A stretch of 5,950 nucleotides of DNA. Origin: Acidobacteriota bacterium (GTDB lineage Bacteria > Acidobacteriota > Terriglobia > Bryobacterales > Bryobacteraceae). The notes beneath the pieces are model-generated. The model saw nothing but the letters and a program-made list of their open reading frames with translations. It had not been told where the DNA came from and ran no database searches. The stretch covers positions 1 to 5,950 of the forward strand of contig JAPKYY010000604.1 in the NCBI GenBank assembly GCA_026394095.1, written 5' to 3'. Each line of letters opens with the position of its first letter. Position 1 is the first letter of the stretch. Position numbers and translations under genes: made by a program. Positions 1-4,419 of the stretch are shown one piece after another.

Positions 1-647
1 CAGCATGGGCAGACGTCTATCGCGATGCGCTGATTCTTAGACCATGTCTTGCCATTGTCTTTTGAGGTGGTGAGGTAAACGGCGGAAGCTCCGGCAGTGT
101 AGTCGTGAGTCTTTGCCGCTTCTTTATCGCGACTGTCAAGCCATGCGGCGTAGAGTGTGCCGTCAGGGCCGATTGAAGCACCCTGGAATCCATGTGAATT
201 CGGGGCTGGATCATCATCGATGGTGACCGCCGGAGACCAGACCGTTTGCATGGCCCCAGCCTTTGAGAATCGGATGTGGGAGGCACCTGGATTCTTGGGA
301 TCGCGGGAATTCCAGAAAGCATAAAGAGTCATCTCGTCGGGGGCGAGGAAGACCTGTGGAGAGTTTTCTCCATGGTCTGAAACCTCGCCGGGGATATTGT
401 TGATTCGTTGGGGATCGGTCCAGGATTCACCCAGATCGTTGGTGGAGGTGTAGTAGAGATCAGCACCTCGCTCGCCTGGAACTGTATAAACGCTCAGGAG
501 GCCTTGAGCCCGGCGGGAAATGAATTTAGGGCTCTTGGCGGCTTTGCCGCCGTTGAGGGCCTGGGGTTCTTTTTCAAAAGACACGGAGGCTACCGGAATG
601 GTAGCCGCCGTGATCAGCGAAGCAAGAAAAAGGGAGGATGCTCGCAT
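1..647 (-). CDS. Sialidase-like (BNR/Asp-box) secreted protein, 3' end cut by window edge
   Basis: The frame is open from an ATG at 647 down to base 1, giving 215 complete codons with no stop. It starts with a likely export signal (R2, hydrophobic run about L6-V19, possible cleavage near A20). Two Asp-boxes of the sialidase/BNR type are visible: T69-N-D-L-G-E-S-W76 and S195-K-D-N-G-K-T-W202. Two similar blade strands also occur, LYAFWNSRD (108-116) and LYAAWLDSRD (165-174), as expected for repeating blades of a beta-propeller. The fragment ends in Cys-Pro-Cys (213-215). Asp-box proteins include true exo-sialidases, but also many propellers of other or unknown function, and the catalytic set cannot be judged from this part. 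The start is well supported: TAAGGAG lies 6 bases upstream of the ATG. The gene follows receptor A by 10 bp in the same operon, so an envelope or extracellular role linked to that receptor is an inference. Confidence 0.82.
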   Translation of the reverse strand, partial: MRASSLFLASLITAATIPVASVSFEKEPQALNGGKAAKSPKFISRRAQGLLSVYTVPGERGADLYYTSTNDLGESWTDPQRINNIPGEVSDHGENSPQVFLAPDEMTLYAFWNSRDPKNPGASHIRFSKAGAMQTVWSPAVTIDDDPAPNSHGFQGASIGPDGTLYAAWLDSRDKEAAKTHDYTAGASAVYLTTSKDNGKTWSKNQRIAIDVCPC

Positions 648-660
648 GAAAGTCTCCTTA
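648..660 (-). promoter_or_regulatory. Shine-Dalgarno overlapping the receptor A stop codon
   Basis: On the minus strand the sequence reads TAAGGAGACTTTC followed by ATG. The TAA stop of receptor A (660-658) is the first part of the TAAGGAG ribosome-binding site of the sialidase-like gene. This arrangement is typical of translational coupling by ribosomes terminating upstream. Confidence 0.8.
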
Positions 661-1698
661 AAAGCTCAGGCGCAGGCCAAGCTGCGTCTGGCGGGGGTCG
701 CCTGCGGTGAGCGCCTGACCAAAGTTGGGTGAGGTGAGGACGCCGTCGGCTGGGTTGTAGTTAACAGTGTTGGTGAGATTGAACATTTCGGCCCGGAATT
801 CGAGCCGAGTTCTTTCTGTGATGGTGAAGCTTTTGTGGACACCGATATTGAGTCCGAGTTGGCTATCGCTATTGACAGTATTGCGGCCGAGGGTGCCAAA
901 GACTCCTCGACCGGGGGTGAGTTGCGGACGGAGCGCGGGGTCGACAGTGATGGCACGGCGATCGCTGGGGTTGTAGCTGAGCGAGCCAGTGATGGCCATC
1001 AGGCGATTGTTGTTGGTGCCGAAAGGAGAATCTGTGCCGGAGTAGAGCGTAAAGGGCCGGCCGGATTGCATTGAAACCAAGCCCTGGAAGCGAAAGCCCC
1101 AGGGTAAATCGTAGCTGAATGCGTTGGAGAAAACATGGGTGAGGTTGAAGTCAGAGACAGCGCGATTGAGCCGCCAGTTGTTTTCGTCCAGCGCCAGAAT
1201 GCCACGATCAATGCCGGAGTTGGAATTGGGGAAGTCGCTCACCTCGTCGATGAACTTGGACCAGGTATAAGCATTACGCATGGTGAGCTTGCCGAGGCGG
1301 GACTGGAAGCTCATCTGCAACGAGTTGTAGTTGGAGTTGGCGGCGGTCTCAAGGACATTAACGACGCCAATGGCAGGATTTGGCCGGAGGGACTGCGTGA
1401 GACCATCCCCACCATTAGGGCGCGAGGCGCGAGGCATTTTGCGAGCGAGGGTGCCGACATAGGACACACTCAGGGTGGTTTGCGGATTGAAGATCTGACG
1501 CTCGAGTGCAAAGTTCAGATGTTGAGAGTAAGGCTGGCGGGAATTGGATTGGGGGTTAACGATACCAGTGGGGATGCCTGCCTGTGCAGTGGCAAGCGGA
1601 TTTGGCGACGAAGCTGAGTTCGAGGACGTTGTAGTAGATACCGTAGCCGGCGCGAAGAACAGTCCTGTTAGATTTGTCCAGTTGCCATGCCAAACCAA
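658..1698 (-). CDS. Oar-like TonB-dependent receptor A, C-terminal barrel (continuation after frameshift)
   Basis: This open frame holds the last third of the receptor A barrel. Meaningful sequence starts at residue 33 of the frame (base 1602, NPLATAQAGIPTG); residues 1-32 are an out-of-frame reading of the upstream part, so the ATG at 1698 is not a real start. Barrel features include QHLNFALERQ, TLSVSYVGT, NYNSLQMSFQSR, AYTWSKF and the late strands LEFRAEMFNLTN. The end QTQLGLRLSF finishes in Phe, as usual for outer-membrane barrels recognised by the BAM assembly machinery. Joined to the upstream fragment with one base removed, the protein is 941 residues, a normal size for the family. If the frameshift is real, this part is probably not translated as a functional protein. 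Confidence 0.85.
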   Translation of the reverse strand: MVWHGNWTNLTGLFFAPATVSTTTSSNSASSPNPLATAQAGIPTGIVNPQSNSRQPYSQHLNFALERQIFNPQTTLSVSYVGTLARKMPRASRPNGGDGLTQSLRPNPAIGVVNVLETAANSNYNSLQMSFQSRLGKLTMRNAYTWSKFIDEVSDFPNSNSGIDRGILALDENNWRLNRAVSDFNLTHVFSNAFSYDLPWGFRFQGLVSMQSGRPFTLYSGTDSPFGTNNNRLMAITGSLSYNPSDRRAITVDPALRPQLTPGRGVFGTLGRNTVNSDSQLGLNIGVHKSFTITERTRLEFRAEMFNLTNTVNYNPADGVLTSPNFGQALTAGDPRQTQLGLRLSF

Positions 1699-3484
1699 GG
1701 CGCGGAGCGAAGTTGTTGTAGTCAGGAGAGAAGCGGTAGCGCTCTTCGATCAGGCCGTTGACTTCGCGTGGAACTGAGTTGAATTCGTAGCGAATGCCAA
1801 GGTTCAGTGTGAGACGGCGGTGGATGCGCCAGTCGTCCTGTGCGTAGAAGTTGATCTCGGTTGCGCGGAGGCCAACGTATGGGTTGCCAATGTTGCGGGA
1901 ATAAGAGGCAGCGCGGCCCGCGAGGAAATCGGTGACTGAGTTAAATCGCAGAGCACCGGTAAAGGAAGGGGCGAAGGTGCCGCTGTTCAGCTGGAGCCGA
2001 CGGAGATTGGCACCGAACTTGAAGGTGTGGGTGCCTTTGTTCCAACTGAGGTCATCCGCATACTGGAAGGTATTTTGAGCGGTACGGCGGGCCATGAAAG
2101 CGAAGTGGCCAAGAGATGATAAGCCATTGACGGTGACAGTGCCGACGGGGCCGTTGCGAGTGGGATCGCCAAGAGTAACAGGGTCGATGAAAGTGTCATT
2201 GAGATTGAAGCGAGTGTAGTTCAGGCGGGCTTCGTTGAGGATGTTTGGGGAGACAGTCCAGATATGTTGCAGAGAGTGCCCGGTGGGGCCCACGCCGGAA
2301 TCATAGCGAGCGAAGGATGCTCCGCTAACACCTTTGTTGACGGCGTTGAGGCGGGTGGTTCGCCAGAAGAGGCGCTGACTTGGAGTCAGCTCATGGTCTA
2401 CGCGGAAGACCTGGCTGTTCTGATCCACTGCCGATGACGGGTTGGCACGGTAGAGATTGGTGCCAGGAACATTGGGTTCCGGGTAGAGACCAGCAAGTGC
2501 GGCGATGGCGGGAGCGGCCTGGGCCTTCTGCGCGGCATTGAGAGTCTGGATTGTGGCCGGGCTTGTAGTACGCCGGATATTCCATTCGTTGTTTACAAAG
2601 AAGAAGGTTTTGTTGCGACGAATGGGGCCACCGAAGTTGTATCCGAAATTGTTGGCACGTAGAGGCGGACGAACGAGGTCGAAGGTGTTGCGGGCATCGA
2701 GTTTGTCGTTGCGGAAGTAGTCATAGGCGAGGCCGTGAAAGTCGTTGCCCCCGCGCTTGGTGATGAGCGAGACCACCGAGCCATTCTGGCGGCCATGCTC
2801 GGCTTTGAAATTGTGCGTCAGGACTTGCATGCCGTCGATGGCTTCAGTAGAGATGAGTTGTTCGGAAGCGCCGCGCCCCATCAGCAGGCCGCCTTCGGCT
2901 TCATTGAAATCGTTGGAATCAACAAGGTAGTTGTTGTTGCGATTGCGGGCACCCGATACTGCGAAAGGGCGGTGCGCGCCGGTAGAGAGAGAGACACCTG
3001 GGGTGAGGTAGGCTTGGGTTCGGAAGTTGCGGCCCGTGCCGCCGCCGAGCATCGGGAGGTCGTTCATAAGTGCTGCATTGTAGCTGGAACCTCGCTCGGG
3101 AGTATCTGTTCGTAGTGCAGATACTTCGGCAACAACGTTGACGGTTTGAGTTGCGGTGGCAGGCGAGAGGACGAGCCTCAGGTTGGGGGTGTCTCCGATG
3201 GCAACGCGAACCGAGTTTGCTGTAGCGCTGGTGAAGCCTTCTTTTGCAGCGCTCACCTGGTATGTGGATTGCGGCAGGCTAGGTGCGAAAAAGCGGCCAG
3301 TGCGGTCTGTACTAGTAGCCTGCTTAATGCCTGTTGTGAGATTTACTATCTCGATTTTGGCGGCTTCGATGGAGAGACCTTGAGAATCGAGAACTTGTCC
3401 GGCGATGGAACCGCCAATGTTTTGTGCTAGCACGGAAGCTGCGCACAGGGATAGCAATAAGAAGCCATGAGTGTAAATGGCCAT
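1556..3484 (-). CDS. Oar-like TonB-dependent receptor A, N-terminal part (frameshifted)
   Basis: This is the first 642 codons of an outer-membrane receptor of the Oar-like family. A signal peptide covers residues 1-20 (hydrophobic F8-L19, VLA then Q21). A carboxypeptidase-regulatory-like beta-sandwich follows at about 24-110 (GQVLDSQG, then TDRTGRFFAPSLPQSTYQV). The plug lies at about 125-250, with GRNF at 151-154, NYLVD at 185-189 and SLITKRGGNDFHG at 239-251. The barrel begins near FGGPIRRNKTFFF (284-296). The family is thought to import substrates or act in export and adhesion, powered by TonB; the substrate is unknown here. An AAAGGG Shine-Dalgarno sits 7 bases before the ATG. The small Cys-rich gene ends 39 bp upstream. 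Receptor homology holds to about residue 627 (LELSFVA); the last 15 residues are out of frame and the ORF stops at 1556-1558. The rest of the barrel continues in another frame. Confidence 0.9.
   Translation of the reverse strand: MAIYTHGFLLLSLCAASVLAQNIGGSIAGQVLDSQGLSIEAAKIEIVNLTTGIKQATSTDRTGRFFAPSLPQSTYQVSAAKEGFTSATANSVRVAIGDTPNLRLVLSPATATQTVNVVAEVSALRTDTPERGSSYNAALMNDLPMLGGGTGRNFRTQAYLTPGVSLSTGAHRPFAVSGARNRNNNYLVDSNDFNEAEGGLLMGRGASEQLISTEAIDGMQVLTHNFKAEHGRQNGSVVSLITKRGGNDFHGLAYDYFRNDKLDARNTFDLVRPPLRANNFGYNFGGPIRRNKTFFFVNNEWNIRRTTSPATIQTLNAAQKAQAAPAIAALAGLYPEPNVPGTNLYRANPSSAVDQNSQVFRVDHELTPSQRLFWRTTRLNAVNKGVSGASFARYDSGVGPTGHSLQHIWTVSPNILNEARLNYTRFNLNDTFIDPVTLGDPTRNGPVGTVTVNGLSSLGHFAFMARRTAQNTFQYADDLSWNKGTHTFKFGANLRRLQLNSGTFAPSFTGALRFNSVTDFLAGRAASYSRNIGNPYVGLRATEINFYAQDDWRIHRRLTLNLGIRYEFNSVPREVNGLIEERYRFSPDYNNFAPRLGLAWQLDKSNRTVLRAGYGIYYNVLELSFVAKSACHCTGRHPHWYR
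1601..1603 (-). other. Single-base frameshift site in receptor A
   Basis: The minus strand reads GTC GCC AAA TCC GCT in the upstream frame. Dropping one A gives GTC GCC AAT CCG CTT GCC (V-A-N-P-L-A), which runs straight into the barrel frame ending at 658. The change is therefore one extra A in what should be an AA pair. It may be a true mutation, a phase-variable or recoding site, or a sequencing or assembly error; the run is only three bases long, too short for a classic slippery tract. Confidence 0.75.
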
Positions 3485-3497
3485 AGAAATGCCCTTT
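3485..3497 (-). promoter_or_regulatory. Ribosome-binding site of receptor A
   Basis: AAAGGG (3497-3492 on minus) lies 7 bases before the ATG at 3484 and fixes this start, which also gives a clean signal peptide. Confidence 0.6.
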
Positions 3498-3523
3498 CTT
3501 TATCTAAAGTTGTTGGGGAACGA

Positions 3524-3919
3524 CTAGAGAGAAAGAATGACGGGCGGGGGGCGCTGAAAGAGTGAATCCGGGAGAGGACGGGCAAGCGCCTGGCCCGTTC
3601 CGGCGATGAGAATCTGAGCCGACTGGATCATCGGAGTGGACAAAGTAGACGGGGCCAGAATTGCGAATTCGAGAGACAGAGGGAGAAGCGCCTTCTGGCA
3701 GCAGACTTTGCCACAACCGGGCTGAGCCTGGAAGACCGGGACACGAGCCTTGTTGTATCGATTGCAACAGGCATGACGCGCATTCTTGCGGCAGCAGGAC
3801 ATCGTAGACTCAGATGCAAACAAAGGAGGCAGGATTGGGTTGAAAAAGACAGCCAAAAGGAATGCCCAGATGACGAGCGCGCGACGCAAGGGTTGCGAAG
3901 ATTTTGGCTCAATGGACAT
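3524..3919 (-). CDS. Small secreted Cys-rich protein A (CC-x5-H-x-C family), first gene of the leftward operon
   Basis: This is a 131-residue protein not matched to any named family. The N-terminus has two arginines (R12, R13) then a hydrophobic stretch (A14-L33), ending in FASES, so it is probably exported or membrane-anchored. Directly after comes S41-C42-C43-R-K-N-A-R-H49-A-C51-C52, then C69 and C73-C74: seven Cys in all, compatible with disulfides or metal binding. The C-terminus is Pro-rich (QRPPPVILSL). It resembles small protein B encoded divergently at 3987-4355: same CC-x5-H-x-C spacing, about 89 residues from the CC pair to the end in both, and similar Pro-Pro tails. The ATG at 3919 is chosen because it starts just before the signal sequence, although no good Shine-Dalgarno is near it. 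The frame stays open upstream to an ATG at 4303, but that part lies antisense to gene B. Receptor A follows 39 bp downstream. Confidence 0.65.
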   Translation of the reverse strand: MSIEPKSSQPLRRALVIWAFLLAVFFNPILPPLFASESTMSCCRKNARHACCNRYNKARVPVFQAQPGCGKVCCQKALLPLSLEFAILAPSTLSTPMIQSAQILIAGTGQALARPLPDSLFQRPPPVILSL

Positions 3920-3986
3920 CTTTTTGAGGATAGCACTCCAGTTAGCGAGAAACGAAATAGTTGCGCTGGTGCTATAGTCTGAATAC
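3920..3986. promoter_or_regulatory. Divergent promoter/operator region between the two operons
   Basis: The 67 bp between the starts of the two small genes must hold the leftward promoter, and probably the rightward one. TATAGT at 3973-3978 (plus) resembles a -10 element, and the overlapping TATAGC on minus (3976-3971) could serve the other direction; no convincing -35 is seen for either. An imperfect inverted repeat GCTGGTG (3965-3971) / CGCCAGC (3990-3996) brackets the TATA-like box with an 18-base centre. A near-direct repeat, AATAGTTGCGC (3956-3966) and AATACTTGCGC (3982-3992), matches at 10 of 11 bases. These could be regulator-binding sites, but this is inference from position. Confidence 0.4.
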
Positions 3987-4355
3987 TTGCGCCAGCTGAC
4001 CGCCAGTTTCGTTATTCTCCTACTCAGCTTTCCGCTGTTGGTTGTTGGCCAGCCTGTGTCCGCGCAAAAACAACTGCCCTCCTGCTGCAAACGTGACGGC
4101 AAACACCGTTGCGCGACGATGGCGGATTCCGGGTCGGTGCCAGGCACAAAGATCCGGGCTCTAAATGCACCGTGCGCTTTGTTTCCAACTGGCAAAGCAA
4201 CAACGATTGAGCCCATTTGCTTTTCTGCACCCAGCTTCAGATTTGATTCTCCGGTAATGACGGTGTCTGAAGTCTTTGCGCAAGTGGAAGCGCTGCAGCG
4301 CATTTCCTTTGTCCGATGCCGCCAGAAGCGCGGCCCTCCCAGCCTTATCTCCTAA
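3987..4355 (+). CDS. Small secreted Cys-rich protein B (CC-x5-H-x-C family), first gene of the rightward operon
   Basis: This is a 122-residue protein of unrecognised function. It starts with a clear signal peptide: R2, hydrophobic F8-V20, possible cleavage after VSA26. The mature part opens with L-P-S-C33-C34-K-R-D-G-K-H40-R-C42, followed by single Cys at 63, 78 and 111, and ends QKRGPPSLIS. The CC-x5-H-x-C block and the Pro-Pro tail match small protein A, and the CC-to-end length is the same. The start is a TTG at 3987: an in-frame TAG at 3975-3977 excludes anything further upstream, and no ATG or GTG fits before the signal peptide. No Shine-Dalgarno is visible, and a TATAGT box ends only 8 bases before the TTG, so a leaderless or very short-leader mRNA is possible. 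Receptor B starts 64 bp downstream on the same strand. A periplasmic or surface role beside the receptor is inferred only from location and signal peptide. Confidence 0.7.
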   Translation: MRQLTASFVILLLSFPLLVVGQPVSAQKQLPSCCKRDGKHRCATMADSGSVPGTKIRALNAPCALFPTGKATTIEPICFSAPSFRFDSPVMTVSEVFAQVEALQRISFVRCRQKRGPPSLIS

Positions 4356-4369
4356 CCCCAACATATTGA

Positions 4370-4406
4370 GCACAAGCCATTGAAGGGCTTGCGCGTTTCT
4401 GTTTTT
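4370..4406 (+). terminator. Possible attenuator hairpin between small gene B and receptor B
   Basis: GCACAAGCC (4370-4378) pairs with GGCTTGCGC (4386-4394) over 9 positions with one A-C mismatch, around a 7-base loop. It is followed by the T-rich GTTTCTGTTTTT (4395-4406). This has the form of a Rho-independent terminator, but the T-tract is interrupted and receptor B has no other obvious promoter. Partial termination or RNA processing that sets the small-protein to receptor ratio is the likelier role. Confidence 0.45.
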
Positions 4407-4407
4407 C

Positions 4408-4419
4408 AGGGAGAGTTCC
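4408..4419 (+). promoter_or_regulatory. Ribosome-binding site of receptor B
   Basis: AGGGAG at 4408-4413 lies 6 bases before the ATG at 4420, a good Shine-Dalgarno that decides the start. It sits directly after the T-rich tail of the hairpin. Confidence 0.7.

Noticed and set aside
1135..1617. Plus-strand ORF of 160 codons
   Set aside because: It lies antisense to the receptor A barrel, has no Shine-Dalgarno or recognisable domain, and reads as a shadow of a GC-rich gene.
1556..1698. Overlapping but independent genes as the explanation for the split receptor
   Set aside because: The second frame carries receptor sequence only from 1602 onward and its first 32 residues are a shadow of the first frame, so one gene with a shift explains the data better.
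2735..3115. Plus-strand ORF of 126 codons
   Set aside because: It is antisense to the well-supported plug region of receptor A and shows no features of its own.
3509..3524. Small hairpin between small gene A and receptor A
   Set aside because: In the minus-strand transcript the 6-bp stem has a C-A mismatch, and there is no T-tract, so it does not support a terminator.
3504..3936. Two other minus-strand ORFs overlapping small gene A (87 and 102 codons)
   Set aside because: They are alternative frames of the same stretch; only the 131-codon frame has a signal sequence, the Cys/His motif shared with B, and the matching tail.
3920..4303. Extension of small gene A to an ATG at 4303 (259 residues)
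   Set aside because: The added 128 residues lie fully antisense to gene B, which has a clear signal peptide and the shared Cys motif. The signal sequence of A would also end up internal.
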